From Crocinitomicaceae bacterium (GTDB lineage Bacteria > Bacteroidota > Bacteroidia > Flavobacteriales_D > Crocinitomicaceae): DNA of 64,000 bases. Made by a program: the position numbers and the translations under genes. The notes below the pieces were generated by a model. That model worked only from the letters and a program-made list of their open reading frames with translations, was not told the origin of the DNA and did not search any database. Positions 37,000 through 46,443 of the stretch are shown here, in pieces (positions within the stretch are counted from its first letter, which is position 1; every line of letters starts with the position of its first letter). The stretch lies in the NCBI GenBank assembly GCA_029254025.1, contig JAQWYK010000039.1:124001-188000 (forward strand), written 5' to 3'.

Positions 37000-37989
37000 T
37001 TATGAATTATACGCCCACTTCAAATAGATGGCTCCCCAAGTGAAGCCTCCTCCAAAAGCTGAGAGAATGATGTTGTCTCCTTTTTTCAATTGTTTTTCCC
37101 AATCCCAAAGGCAAAGAGGCAGGGTTCCGGCTGTTGTATTGCCGTATTTTTGAATATTAATCATCACCTTTTCTTTTGTAAGCCCCATGCGGTTGGCGGT
37201 TGCATCAATAATTCTTAAGTTCGCTTGGTGAGGAACGAGCCAATTCACATCATCACTCGATAGGTTATTCTTTGCCATAATGGCTGCGGATACGTCTGCC
37301 ATGTTGGTAACAGCAAATTTGAATACAGCCTGGCCTTCTTGATGCACATAGTGCATTCTTTTTTCCACTGTTTCGTGTGTCGGAGGGTTTAAACTTCCTC
37401 CTGCTGGTTGAACCAAATATTTACGTCCACTACCGTCACTATGAAGAATAGAGTCAATAACTCCGAGGCCCTCAGTGTTTGGCTCTAATAAAACAGCCCC
37501 CCCCCCATCACCAAATATAACGCACGTTGCTCGGTCTTCGTAATCTATGATTGAGCTCATCTTATCAGCCCCAATAACAATCACTTTTTTGTACTTGCCG
37601 GTTTCGATGAATTGAGACCCTGTAGTCAGTGCATATAAAAACCCTGAACATGCAGCATTCACATCAAAGCTCCAAGCATTTTTCATCCCCGTTTTATCGG
37701 AAATAATATTTGCTGTGGAAGGAAATGGATGATCTGGGGTTACAGTACCACAAATGACCAGGTCGATTTCCAACGGATCAACACCTTTTTTTTCTAGTAA
37801 TTGCTGAACAGCAGCAGCCCCCATATCAGAGGTGGCCCCGTTTTCTAGAATATGACGTTCTTTTATTCCTGTGCGCGTAGTTATCCACTCGTCCGTAGTG
37901 TCGATTATTTTTTCTAAATCGAAATTTGTCATTACTTTTTCGGGTACGTAACCTTGAACACCTGTAATTGCTGCAGTAATTTTCGTCAT
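37000..37989 (-). CDS. fabH: 3-oxoacyl-ACP synthase III
   Basis: FabH starts fatty acid chains by condensing an acyl-CoA primer with malonyl-ACP. The 329 residues show the catalytic triad: Cys114 in [10 protein letters not shown], His254 in VPHQANLRI and Asn284 in [12 protein letters not shown]. The C-terminal GGGFTWG motif is also present. In Bacteroidota this enzyme commonly accepts branched primers, matching their iso-fatty acids; the sequence alone does not prove this. It is one base downstream of plsX and 37 bases ahead of accB. Confidence 0.97.
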   Translation of the reverse strand: MTKITAAITGVQGYVPEKVMTNFDLEKIIDTTDEWITTRTGIKERHILENGATSDMGAAAVQQLLEKKGVDPLEIDLVICGTVTPDHPFPSTANIISDKTGMKNAWSFDVNAACSGFLYALTTGSQFIETGKYKKVIVIGADKMSSIIDYEDRATCVIFGDGGGAVLLEPNTEGLGVIDSILHSDGSGRKYLVQPAGGSLNPPTHETVEKRMHYVHQEGQAVFKFAVTNMADVSAAIMAKNNLSSDDVNWLVPHQANLRIIDATANRMGLTKEKVMINIQKYGNTTAGTLPLCLWDWEKQLKKGDNIILSAFGGGFTWGAIYLKWAYNS

Positions 37990-37990
37990 A

Positions 37991-38929
37991 TTATTTAAAT
38001 GCTTCTTTAATTTTTTTTGTCAACTCTGAACTTGCAACATCATATGCATGAATCAGCATGTTTTTAACGGCAATGTCATTTGAGATTCCATGTCCAATGA
38101 TGACATCAGAGTTCACACCAAGAATGGGTGTTCCTCCGTAGTTCTCATAATTGAACCGGTCGAAATATTCATCATGGATTCCTCGCTTTTTCATGAGAGT
38201 ATATAGCCCTTCAGCTTCTTTTAAGACTACGTTACCGGTAAACCCGTCGCAAACCACTACATCCGCCTTGCCGGTAAAGATATCTCTTCCCTCAATGTTT
38301 CCAATGAAGTTAAAATCATCTGAGCCATCCATAAGTTTATAGGTAGATTGCGTCAATAAGTTCCCCTTCGACTCTTCTTCCCCTATGTTTAACAATGCTA
38401 CCTTTGGAGCCTCAATTTGCAACACGTTTTTTGCATACAAAGAACCTAAAATGGCAAATTGGTAAAGTACATCGGGCTTACAGTCTGCATTTGAACCAAC
38501 GTCAAGGATAAGTGAACTTCCCCCGTCTATATTTGGTAGCAAAGAAGTGATACATGGCCGGATAACTCCTGGAATGGAATTAACTTTATAAATGGACCCC
38601 ACCAGCATAGCGCCCGTGTTTCCGGTGCTAGCGAAGGATTGAATTTGTTTATTGGCTAATAACTGAAAGCCTACAGAAATAGAACTCTGCGGTTTTTGAG
38701 GAATTGCACGAGTCGGGTGATCGTGCATGGTGATGATATCTGGGGCATGAACGATGTCGAAAAGCTCCGGATTAACTTCCTCTTGGGCAAGCGTTTCAAG
38801 AATTTCTTCTTCGCGTCCAATTAATGCGAGCCTTACATCAGAAGGAAGCTCCTTTTGAGCAAGAATTGCTCCTAGCACGTTCGCACTAGGAGCAAAATCT
38901 CCGCCACTAATATCTATAGCTATTCTCAT
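37991..38929 (-). CDS. plsX: phosphate acyltransferase PlsX
   Basis: PlsX makes acyl-phosphate from acyl-ACP for PlsY, starting phospholipid synthesis. The 312 residues have the N-terminal [20 protein letters not shown] motif. The [13 protein letters not shown] segment near residue 72, the [14 protein letters not shown] segment near 138 and the C-terminal [14 protein letters not shown] segment near 229 follow. It lies between rpmF and fabH, the classic rpmF-plsX-fabH order. Confidence 0.97.
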   Translation of the reverse strand: MRIAIDISGGDFAPSANVLGAILAQKELPSDVRLALIGREEEILETLAQEEVNPELFDIVHAPDIITMHDHPTRAIPQKPQSSISVGFQLLANKQIQSFASTGNTGAMLVGSIYKVNSIPGVIRPCITSLLPNIDGGSSLILDVGSNADCKPDVLYQFAILGSLYAKNVLQIEAPKVALLNIGEEESKGNLLTQSTYKLMDGSDDFNFIGNIEGRDIFTGKADVVVCDGFTGNVVLKEAEGLYTLMKKRGIHDEYFDRFNYENYGGTPILGVNSDVIIGHGISNDIAVKNMLIHAYDVASSELTKKIKEAFK

Positions 38930-38967
38930 TAGGAGTGAAAAATTATTAATTCACTACTACGGAATGA

Positions 38968-39159
38968 TTAAACCGCAACTTCTTTTTCTGCGATAACCTG
39001 CCCTTTGTAATACAATTTTCCTTCATGCCAGTGCGCACGGTGGAATAAATGTGGTTGCCCCGTAGTAGGACAAGTTGCGATATTTCCTGCAACCGCCTTC
39101 ACGTGAGTTCTTCTTTTATCACGTCTTGTTGTCGACGTTCTTCTCTTAGGATGTGCCAT
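38968..39159 (-). CDS. rpmF: 50S ribosomal protein L32
   Basis: The 63 residues start with the [19 protein letters not shown] segment that defines L32. The zinc-binding cysteine quartet is absent: only one cysteine is present ([11 protein letters not shown]), so this is the zinc-free C-minus form common in Bacteroidota. It sits between yceD and plsX, giving the conserved coupling of ribosome and lipid genes. Confidence 0.97.
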   Translation of the reverse strand: MAHPKRRTSTTRRDKRRTHVKAVAGNIATCPTTGQPHLFHRAHWHEGKLYYKGQVIAEKEVAV

Positions 39160-39181
39160 TTGTACTTATTTTAATCTAAAT

Positions 39182-39706
39182 TTAATTCAATTTTTTTAAA
39201 GCTTCCCAACGCGGATCGATGTCGTCATCGTTTTCCTCGTCAGATTCATCTTCATAGTAACCAGAATATTCGTCGAGTAAGTCAAGCATTTCTTCATTAC
39301 ACTCATCCTCTGGATGAACCGTGCGTGAAGGTAAGGCAACCACCATTAATTCATAAAAAATGGGCGCTAAATGCAGTTGATACTCACTTGGCAATAAAAC
39401 AATGAGGTTTTCGTCTTCACTTGCCTCAGTGTCAAACTTAAAAATAAGTTGACTCGAGGATTTTACTTTAACCAGCAGCGGATCATTGCATCGGTCACAG
39501 GATTTTTCAACCCAGCCTTCAAATGTAATGTCAGCCACCATCATTGTCTCTCGTTTTTCAAGAAGCATTGTGACGTAAACACCTCCTTCTTCAATTAACG
39601 AATATTCTAACTCTTCAAAGAACGGTTTCGTAATTTGAAATTCAAACTCGTGTTTTCCGAGTTTTAATCCCTCATACGGAACAGTAAAATCTTTTATCGA
39701 ACGCAT
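39182..39706 (-). CDS. yceD: DUF177 (YceD) protein
   Basis: From the ATG at 39706 the protein has 174 residues. A TTG three codons upstream is in frame, but MRSIKDF is the usual family start. It carries the DUF177 motif, with a KSCDRCNDPLLVKV segment near residue 70 and a very acidic tail (DESDEENDDDID). YceD-type proteins are linked to 23S rRNA accumulation and almost always sit directly upstream of rpmF, as here. A good promoter lies just upstream. Confidence 0.9.
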   Translation of the reverse strand: MRSIKDFTVPYEGLKLGKHEFEFQITKPFFEELEYSLIEEGGVYVTMLLEKRETMMVADITFEGWVEKSCDRCNDPLLVKVKSSSQLIFKFDTEASEDENLIVLLPSEYQLHLAPIFYELMVVALPSRTVHPEDECNEEMLDLLDEYSGYYEDESDEENDDDIDPRWEALKKLN

Positions 39707-39725
39707 AGTGTTCAAAAATGGGATG

Positions 39726-39753
39726 CAAAGTTATAAAAATAAATAGTAACCAC
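39726..39753 (-). promoter_or_regulatory. putative promoter of the yceD-rpmF-plsX-fabH-accBC operon
   Basis: On the minus strand TAACTTTG (39726-39733) fully matches the -7 box. Seventeen bases upstream stands GTG (39751-39753), one base off the TTG -33 element. The yceD ATG is 20 bases downstream. Confidence 0.5.
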
Positions 39754-39799
39754 CACTTTTTTTTAACTTCAATTATAATTTAGGAGTGGTTAGTTCTCC

Positions 39800-40906
39800 T
39801 TAACGCTCTCTTTCTCCCGAATCGGCCCGTCTTTCCGACATGTTTTGTAGTGGGTTTGCTGTAATTTCTTTCACAAATTGACGCATTCGGTAGATGTCCA
39901 TGGCTAGGTATATCGCACTGCGTATCGATTGTTCTGAAGCAATGCCTTTCCCAGCAATATCGAATGCGGTACCGTGGTCAGGAGAAGTCCGCACAATCGG
40001 CAGCCCCGCCGTATAGTTAACACCATCTTCGAATGCTATCGTTTTGAATCCGGTAAGGCCTTGATCGTGGTACATGGAGAGAATACCATCAAATTCTGCA
40101 ATCATTCGAGACCCAAAAAAGCCATCTGCCGGATATGGTCCAAATGTTAATACACCGTCTTTATTAGCAAGTTGAATGGCAGGAATAATTACGTCTGATT
40201 CTTCTGTACCTAATTTTCCATGCTCTCCAGCGTGTGGATTAAGTCCGAGTACGGCAATGCGCGGCTTAATAATGCCAAAGTCTTTCCTTAAACTTGCGTC
40301 AAACTGATTAAGCTTTGCAATGATTTTATCTTTCGTTATGGCCGCAGCCACTTCGTTAAGAGGGATGTGGCTGGTAACCAGCGCAACACGGAGATTTCCA
40401 GCAACCATCATCATCAGCGCGTCATCAACTCCAGACATGTCTGCTAAGTATTCTGTGTGACCCGGGAACTCAAATCCAGCCTGTTGAATCGTGTCTTTGG
40501 ATATCGGTGCGGTAACGAGCACATCAATTTTACCGCTGGCTAAATCTTTTGTAGCCGCTTCGAGTGATTTTAATGCATAAGTTCCTCCATTAGCGTTGGC
40601 CTCACCAAGTTTAATGTCGACTATTTCTTGCCATACTGCTACGATGTTCACTTTGCCTTGTTGTGCTTTCGAAGCATCCTCAATACGATGGTAGTTGAAC
40701 TCTTCATCGTTGATTGTTTTTTTGTGGAAAGCGATGGTTTTCGTCGATCCATAAATAATCGGGGTGCACTCTGCCAACATGTTTACATCGGAAAACGCTT
40801 TAATGATTATTTCTGGACCAATTCCATTAATATCACCCATCGAAATCCCTACACGTATAGGTTCTCTCTCCGATTTTACAATCTCTCTATGTTTACGTCT
40901 ATCCAT
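39800..40906 (-). CDS. pdxA: 4-hydroxythreonine-4-phosphate dehydrogenase
   Basis: PdxA oxidises 4-phosphohydroxy-L-threonine in the DXP-dependent pathway to pyridoxal phosphate. The 368 residues carry the family marks: VGISMGDINGIGPEI near residue 18, the metal ligand region FPGHTEYLADMSG near 147, GLNPHAGEHGKLG near 223 and SMYHDQGLTGFKT near 292. The N-terminus is about 15 residues longer and the C-terminus about 12 longer than typical, both polar and probably disordered. A TAATTTTG box (40960-40967, minus strand) may serve as its promoter. Confidence 0.95.
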   Translation of the reverse strand: MDRRKHREIVKSEREPIRVGISMGDINGIGPEIIIKAFSDVNMLAECTPIIYGSTKTIAFHKKTINDEEFNYHRIEDASKAQQGKVNIVAVWQEIVDIKLGEANANGGTYALKSLEAATKDLASGKIDVLVTAPISKDTIQQAGFEFPGHTEYLADMSGVDDALMMMVAGNLRVALVTSHIPLNEVAAAITKDKIIAKLNQFDASLRKDFGIIKPRIAVLGLNPHAGEHGKLGTEESDVIIPAIQLANKDGVLTFGPYPADGFFGSRMIAEFDGILSMYHDQGLTGFKTIAFEDGVNYTAGLPIVRTSPDHGTAFDIAGKGIASEQSIRSAIYLAMDIYRMRQFVKEITANPLQNMSERRADSGERER

Positions 40907-41026
40907 TTTTCTTAAATTTGCTCATTCCTATAAATACAATCCCTAGTTTTCGAGCATTACAAAATTAATAAGATAACTGAAAAGATAGAAACAAAAAATT
41001 CTAGCTACTATTGATTGAAGAATTCA

Positions 41027-41034
41027 TAAATTTG
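41027..41034 (+). promoter_or_regulatory. -7 box directly before the DUF4286 start
   Basis: TAAATTTG is a full match to TAnnTTTG and ends four bases before the ATG at 41039. No properly spaced TTG is visible. If used, the mRNA would be leaderless or nearly so. Confidence 0.4.
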
Positions 41035-41038
41035 TGGT

Positions 41039-41356
41039 ATGATTCTTTACAACGTTACTGTTTCAATTGACCCTGTTGTTCAAGATGAATGGCTCAACTG
41101 GATGCGGACTACACACATTCCGGAAGTTATGGCAACGGGCCATTTTAAAGAAAGTCGCTTGTCTCGTGTGCACGGGGAAGAAGAAGGAGGATTGACATTT
41201 GCAATTACTTACCTTTGTTATTCTCAAGCAAAATATGATGAATATCAAAGGGAGCACGCCCCTCGACTTCAACAAGACCACTCAGAAAGATTCGCTGGTA
41301 AATTCGCTGCGTTTAGAACGCTACTTTCGGTTATTGAGGAATTCAATCACGAATGA
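41039..41356 (+). CDS. DUF4286 family protein
   Basis: The 105 residues form a small ferredoxin-like-fold protein of the DUF4286 family. It starts MILYNVTVSIDPVVQDEWL and has the conserved WMRTTHIPEVMATGHF segment. Function is unknown. It overlaps rsmA by four bases (ATGA), an arrangement that recurs in Flavobacteriales and points to a link with ribosome maturation or stress; that is inference. Confidence 0.85.
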   Translation: MILYNVTVSIDPVVQDEWLNWMRTTHIPEVMATGHFKESRLSRVHGEEEGGLTFAITYLCYSQAKYDEYQREHAPRLQQDHSERFAGKFAAFRTLLSVIEEFNHE

Positions 41357-42129
41357 GTGTAAGAGCAAAGAAGCACCTCGGCCAGCACTTTTTAACGGAT
41401 AAAAATATCTGCAAGAAAATCGCGGATCGGTACCTGGGGTATGAAGGGTGTACAAAAGTCCTAGAAATTGGTCCTGGAATGGGTGCACTGACTGAATTTT
41501 TGCTACAACGTGAGGAGCTAGACATTCACGTGATGGAAATAGACAGAGATTCTGTCGCATATTTGAAAGAGCACTTTTCAGGATTGAAGAATAAAATTTA
41601 TGCTACTGATTTTCTCAAGACGGATTTGACCGCACTGATGGGTAAAGGTAGCTTCGGAGTTGTTGGAAATTTTCCGTATAATATTTCTTCCCAAATTCTG
41701 TTCAAATGCATTGAATATCGAAATCAAATCCCTGAAATAATGGGGATGTTTCAAAAAGAAGTGGGGGTGCGTGTAGCCGAGAAACCCGGCTCGAAAGCGT
41801 ACGGAATTTTAAGTGTGTTGTTGCAAACGTATTACGACATTGAATATTGTTTTACGGTAGATGAACAGGTGTTTAACCCTCCGCCAAAAGTGAAGTCCGG
41901 AGTTATTCGTTGTACTCGAAATGAGCGGACATCTTTGCCGTGTGATGAAACGTTTTTCATCCAAGTAGTTAAGGCAACGTTTAATCAGCGTCGAAAAACA
42001 ATTCGCAACGGGTTAAAGGGTCTTGTTGATGTAGCTCAGCTTAACCATCCATTTTTTGAGTTACGTGCAGAAAGACTATCGGTAGATGATTTTATTGAGC
42101 TAACGTGCTATTTAGAGAAGGAGAAATAA
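41353..42129 (+). CDS. rsmA: 16S rRNA (adenine1518-N6/adenine1519-N6)-dimethyltransferase
   Basis: RsmA (KsgA) dimethylates two adenines in helix 45 of 16S rRNA. The 258 residues show the SAM site VLEIGPGMGALTEFLL near residue 37, the catalytic NFPYNISSQIL segment near 111 (the NLPY motif as NFPY), and the C-terminal RRKTIRNGLKG motif. The starting motif KKHLGQHFLTDKNI is typical. The gene starts in the DUF4286 stop codon. Confidence 0.97.
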   Translation: MSVRAKKHLGQHFLTDKNICKKIADRYLGYEGCTKVLEIGPGMGALTEFLLQREELDIHVMEIDRDSVAYLKEHFSGLKNKIYATDFLKTDLTALMGKGSFGVVGNFPYNISSQILFKCIEYRNQIPEIMGMFQKEVGVRVAEKPGSKAYGILSVLLQTYYDIEYCFTVDEQVFNPPPKVKSGVIRCTRNERTSLPCDETFFIQVVKATFNQRRKTIRNGLKGLVDVAQLNHPFFELRAERLSVDDFIELTCYLEKEK

Positions 42130-42261
42130 TTCGATATTTACCGTTTTTTTGATAGAAGTTGTGTTTCTTTTTATTTAACAATTTACACATTTAATGTGAG
42201 TAGAATGCAATCAAGGGCGTATTGGCACATTAAAATAATTTCCCTTCCAACATTTCTTTCG

Positions 42262-42269
42262 TAACTTTG
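42262..42269 (+). promoter_or_regulatory. putative -7 box of mgtE
   Basis: TAACTTTG fully matches TAnnTTTG, 16 bases before the ATG at 42286. No clear TTG is present upstream. Confidence 0.4.
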
Positions 42270-42285
42270 CCGAAAACTTTTCCTC

Positions 42286-43635
42286 ATGCGGTATGAATTA
42301 ACCAAAGAGTTCTTGGAAGAAATTCGCGAGGCGATTGCGTTAAGCAATACTGCATATATCGACCAACGAGTAATTTTACTGCACGCGGCTGACATCGCAG
42401 AGATCATTGATGAGTTAGAGTTAGAGGAAGCGAAGTTCATTTATTCATATCTTGACGAAGATCAGCAGGCGGATGTGCTTCTAGAATTGGAAGAAGACGT
42501 TCGGGAACGTTTTGTAGAATCCCTCACCGCTAAAGAAATTGCAAATCAACTAGAGAATCTCGATTCAGATGATGCGGCAGATATTTTAGGTGAATTATCG
42601 CTCGCTCGCCAATTAGAGATTATTGGGGAGATGGATGAAGAGGATGCCGCTTCGATTGTCGACCTCTTAAACTATGATGAGGACTCCGCTGGGGGATTGA
42701 TGCAAAAAGAATTCATCAAGGCACGTGAAGATTGGCCGGTGAATCGTTGCGTAATTGAGCTCCGTCGCCAAGCGGAAGAGGTGGAAAAGGTTTACACAAT
42801 TTATGTAGTGGACAGCCAAGACCATTTAGTGGGTGTTTTATCCTTAAAATCGTTGTTGTTTTCGAGTCCAAAGACCAGAATTCGAGATTTATGTCAAGAA
42901 GAGAATATCATTTCCGTAACCACTAGCATGGCGGGTGAAGAGGTAGCGCGTATCATGGACAAGTATGACTTGGTTTCTATTCCTGTAGTAGACTTACAAA
43001 AAAAATTAGTAGGGAGAATTACCATCGATGATATAGTTGATGTCATCCGTGAAGAGGCAGAAAAGGACTTTCAAATGGCCTCAGGTATTTCCGAAAGTGT
43101 GGAAGCCGGAGCAAGCATTTGGCGCCTATCTCGCGCCAGACTGCCGTGGTTGTTCATCGGTATGTTTGGGGGGATTTTGGGGGCACAAGTCATTGGAAAT
43201 TTTGAATTACAAATAGGACAAATCCCAGCGCTTGCATTTTTTATTCCTCTGGTGGCAGCAATGGGGGGAAATGTCGGTGTTCAATCGAGCGCGGTAGTTG
43301 TGCAATCGTTAGCAAACGGCTCGAATCAATTCAGTAGTATCCTCGCCCGAGTTAAAAAGGAAGCGCTATTAGGTTTGTTGAACGCATTCATATGTAGTGT
43401 AGTTATATTTATAATAACATGGCTTTTAGAAACTCCGTTACTCGGATTAACTGTTTCTTTAGCGTTATTTACAGTCATCATTATTGCGGCCATTTTGGGC
43501 ACCCTTATTCCTTTAGTATTGGATAAATATGGGGTGGATCCAGCCCTAGCAACCGGCCCTTTTATTACTACAATGAATGATGTTGTGGGTTTGTTTATTT
43601 ACTTTTCAATGGGAATGCTCATTTTCGGAATATAA
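42286..43635 (+). CDS. mgtE: magnesium transporter MgtE
   Basis: The 449 residues have the MgtE order: an acidic, helical N domain (about 1-125), two CBS domains (about 130-255; FVKDxxx-type IDDIVDVIREE at the end), a plug helix and five membrane helices from about 285 to the end. The AMGGNVGVQSS segment near residue 325 and the FITTMNDVVGLFIYF segment near 430 line the pore and its magnesium site. It mediates gated magnesium uptake in the inner membrane. No M-box-like leader is seen. Confidence 0.95.
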   Translation: MRYELTKEFLEEIREAIALSNTAYIDQRVILLHAADIAEIIDELELEEAKFIYSYLDEDQQADVLLELEEDVRERFVESLTAKEIANQLENLDSDDAADILGELSLARQLEIIGEMDEEDAASIVDLLNYDEDSAGGLMQKEFIKAREDWPVNRCVIELRRQAEEVEKVYTIYVVDSQDHLVGVLSLKSLLFSSPKTRIRDLCQEENIISVTTSMAGEEVARIMDKYDLVSIPVVDLQKKLVGRITIDDIVDVIREEAEKDFQMASGISESVEAGASIWRLSRARLPWLFIGMFGGILGAQVIGNFELQIGQIPALAFFIPLVAAMGGNVGVQSSAVVVQSLANGSNQFSSILARVKKEALLGLLNAFICSVVIFIITWLLETPLLGLTVSLALFTVIIIAAILGTLIPLVLDKYGVDPALATGPFITTMNDVVGLFIYFSMGMLIFGI

Positions 43636-43814
43636 TTTCTCATTCTGATTTCTCTTCCTTTAGATTCAACATCAACTTTCTCAATCTTAAGCTGATTCTT
43701 TGAATTGCCATCATCTTTTCCATAACCCATTGTTTAAAATTTCGTGAATCCTTTTCCCTAAGAGGGATAAGTATGCTGAACTTTGTTGTTGGAGTACACT
43801 TAAAACGAACAAAG

Positions 43815-44780
43815 ATGAAAACACTGTTTTTTTTTACATTGATAGCGATATTGGCCGCGGCTTGTGTTCCTGCTAAGAAATACAACGAATTGCTGGAAAA
43901 AGAAAAAATGTGCTCAGAGGAATTAGTCAAATACAAGTCTTCATCATTAGATTTTGAAGCAAAGGCAAGGACCCTAGAGGCCCGTGTGGAAACTATGAAT
44001 AAGGAACTCACAGCGTTAAAAAAGGACACGCTCGACATGGGCCACGAATATCGTTCACTACAAGCAGAATGTTCTAAAATCAAAAGTTCTTGCGATGCTT
44101 TGGAAGATCAGTTGGATAAAATTAAGAACAGAGATGCACGAGAGGTTGCACGTATGCAGGCAGATTTGGAAGCTCAAATTATTGAAAACCAGCGTAAAGA
44201 AGATGCATTGATGGCACTAGAAAAAGAATTATTGAACAAACAACGCTTGTTGGAGGACCGTGAGGCGCGTGTTCGCGAGCTCGAAGAGTTGATTGCTCGT
44301 AAAGATCAAACAGTCAAGGAATTAAAACAAAGAATCGCTCAATCGTTGCGAGGATTTGTGGATAAAGGTCTAACAGTTGAAGAGCGCGATGGAAAAATTT
44401 ACGTAAGTTTAGAGGCGAAGCTTCTATTTGCCTCAGGCAGCACGGTTGTAGAGCCGGAGGGGAGATCAGCCGTGGTTCAGTTAGCTAAAGCGATTGAGGG
44501 AGAAACTGACCTAGAAATTATCGTCGAAGGACATACCGATACGGATGCTTTAAATAGTAAGTCTCATCCAAAAGACAACTGGGAGTTATCTGTATTGAGA
44601 GCGACTTCGGTTGTTAATATCATGACCGCTAATAGTTCCATTAACCCAATGATTTTGACAGCTGCTGGACGTTCAGAATACCATCCGATAGATGAATTTG
44701 ACAAGTCTAAAAATCGAAGAATAGAGGTGATAATCGCGCCAAATTTGGACGAATTGTTTAAGATAATTTCCAATCAGTAA
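43815..44780 (+). CDS. OmpA family lipoprotein with coiled coil
   Basis: I choose the ATG at 43815 (321 residues), which leads into a lipoprotein signal with lipobox LAAAC (Cys17). An upstream in-frame start lacks one. Residues 25-185 are a long coiled coil rich in Glu, Lys and Arg. The C-terminal OmpA-like peptidoglycan-binding domain follows (VEGHTDTDALN near residue 235; KSKNRRIEVIIAP near the end). It probably links outer membrane or periplasmic structures to peptidoglycan. It is monocistronic. Confidence 0.88.
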   Translation: MKTLFFFTLIAILAAACVPAKKYNELLEKEKMCSEELVKYKSSSLDFEAKARTLEARVETMNKELTALKKDTLDMGHEYRSLQAECSKIKSSCDALEDQLDKIKNRDAREVARMQADLEAQIIENQRKEDALMALEKELLNKQRLLEDREARVRELEELIARKDQTVKELKQRIAQSLRGFVDKGLTVEERDGKIYVSLEAKLLFASGSTVVEPEGRSAVVQLAKAIEGETDLEIIVEGHTDTDALNSKSHPKDNWELSVLRATSVVNIMTANSSINPMILTAAGRSEYHPIDEFDKSKNRRIEVIIAPNLDELFKIISNQ

Positions 44781-44897
44781 TTTGGTTTGTAGTTTGCTTT
44801 TAGGGATCCAATCATTGCATTTCTGCGAATAACAAAAGCAAAAACGCCACCAATCGAAGTCGAAGGTATCGTTTTCCTTGTCTTATAAATAAATAAT

Positions 44898-46169
44898 CTA
44901 TTTAATCCATTCAAATCCTGTATATGGAACTAAGCACGCTGGAATTTTAATCCCTTCTGGTGTTTGGTGATTCTCCAGCAACGCCGCAACTATTCTTGGT
45001 AATGCCAAAGCACTTCCATTTAAAGTGTGGCACAACTGGGTTTTCCTGCTTTCAGTCTTGAATCGTAGCTTGAGTCTGTTTGCTTGGAATGTTTCAAAGA
45101 GTGAAACGGAACTCACTTCTAGCCAACGTTCTTGAGCAGCAGAGTAAACTTCGAAATCATAGGTAATCGCTGAGGTGAATCCCATATCCCCACCGCATAA
45201 GCGTAAAATACGGTAATGAAGCCCCAAACTTTCGAGTAGGTTTTTTACATGTTGAACCATTTCGTCCAATGCCGCTATGGAATTTTTTGGATGTTCCACA
45301 CGTACTATTTCCACTTTATCAAATTGGTGTAGCCGGTTAAGACCACGTACATCTTTACCATAAGAACCGGCCTCTCTTCTGAAACACGGTGTATAGCCGG
45401 TAATTTTTATCGAAAAATCTTCGTTCGGCAAAATCACATCTCGATACATGTTGGTGAGCGGTACTTCAGCAGTTGGAATTAAATAGAGATTGTCTACCGT
45501 AGCGTGGTACATTTGTCCTTCTTTATCAGGCAACTGACCTGTTCCAATCCCCGAATCTTCGTTCACTAAAAGTGGTGGCATGAACTCTTCATACCCCGCT
45601 TTTTCAGCTTCATTTAAGAAATAATTGATCAGTGCGCGCTGTAATTTGGCCCCTTTTCCGGTATAAAATGGGAATCCCGCACCAGTAACTTTTACACCCA
45701 TTTCAAAATCGATCAAGTTGTATTTATCGGCCAACTCCCAATGTGGCAATGCTTCTCCGGTAAAAGTGACCTTGAATCCGACCTCTTCTACGACTTCATT
45801 GTCTGCTTCTGATTTTCCTGCTGGCACAATTGAGATTGGTACGTTGGGTACTTGGTATAAAAAATCGGTAATCTTATGTTCCCATTCAGCAACGGATTCG
45901 CGCAGCACCTGCTCTTTTTCTTTTAATACGGTTGTTCGTTCTTTTGCTTTATTTGCTTCAGCAACTTTGCCTTGCTTGAAAAGTAAACCGATTTCTTTGG
46001 AAATTTGATTGCTTTCAGCCTGAATAGATTCAAGCTCTGTTTTCACGACTCTCCATTGTTCATCAGCAGCGATGATCGCTTCGATTTCTTTAGAATAATC
46101 TACGGCACGCTTTTTAAGACCTTCAATAATAGCATCTTTTTCAGCGCGAATACGTGTAATTTCCAACAT
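44898..46169 (-). CDS. serS: serine--tRNA ligase
   Basis: The 423 residues give a complete class II synthetase. The N-terminal long coiled coil (about 20-105) binds the tRNA-Ser variable arm. Motif 2 is visible as CFRREAGSYGKDVRGLNRLH near 262, and motif 3 as LNGSALALPRIVAALLENH near 382. The ATG at 46169 gives MLEITRIRAEKDAI, the usual family start. It is convergent with the OmpA lipoprotein gene, with no clear terminator between them. Confidence 0.97.
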   Translation of the reverse strand: MLEITRIRAEKDAIIEGLKKRAVDYSKEIEAIIAADEQWRVVKTELESIQAESNQISKEIGLLFKQGKVAEANKAKERTTVLKEKEQVLRESVAEWEHKITDFLYQVPNVPISIVPAGKSEADNEVVEEVGFKVTFTGEALPHWELADKYNLIDFEMGVKVTGAGFPFYTGKGAKLQRALINYFLNEAEKAGYEEFMPPLLVNEDSGIGTGQLPDKEGQMYHATVDNLYLIPTAEVPLTNMYRDVILPNEDFSIKITGYTPCFRREAGSYGKDVRGLNRLHQFDKVEIVRVEHPKNSIAALDEMVQHVKNLLESLGLHYRILRLCGGDMGFTSAITYDFEVYSAAQERWLEVSSVSLFETFQANRLKLRFKTESRKTQLCHTLNGSALALPRIVAALLENHQTPEGIKIPACLVPYTGFEWIK

Positions 46170-46327
46170 AACATGAATTTTCCAGCAAAAATAAAACTAT
46201 TCAGACATAGACGAATTGAAAAGTAGACATTATCTTTATTTTTATTTATCGCAAAAAGTTGCAGGGTTCAAAACGAAGTGGTAAGTATTTTGGGAGGCTA
46301 TCTTGTGAATTTTATGGCGGCAAGGAA

Positions 46328-46355
46328 GGACCAAATTTAATTTGGGCCTTTTTTT
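46328..46355 (+). terminator. terminator-like hairpin without an upstream gene
   Basis: GGACCAAATT and AATTTGGGCC pair with one mismatch, followed by TTTTTTT at 46349-46355. It points along the plus strand, but the nearest plus gene upstream ends at 44780 with serS opposite in between. It may close a small RNA made in 46170-46350, or be a relic. Confidence 0.55.
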
Positions 46356-46412
46356 ATTCCTTTTTTGGGAAGGAGTCATGAGTTCATAATTTTACGCAGT
46401 TGTAAATCCTAT

Positions 46413-46420
46413 TATCTTTG
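46413..46420 (+). promoter_or_regulatory. putative -7 box of the glycosyltransferase pair
   Basis: TATCTTTG is a full match to TAnnTTTG, 23 bases before the ATG at 46444. The TTG present is only 10 bases upstream, too close for a -33 element. Confidence 0.4.
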
Positions 46421-46443
46421 TACACTCAATACACGATGAAACA

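Noticed and set aside
43640-44083. 147-codon frame opposite the mgtE/OmpA junction
   Set aside because: It covers the OmpA lipoprotein signal and coiled coil on the other strand, and its content is just the complement of Glu/Lys-rich codons.
46309-46336. Short frame ATG GCG GCA AGG... of eight codons
   Set aside because: Too short and without context; it lies in the arm of the orphan terminator.
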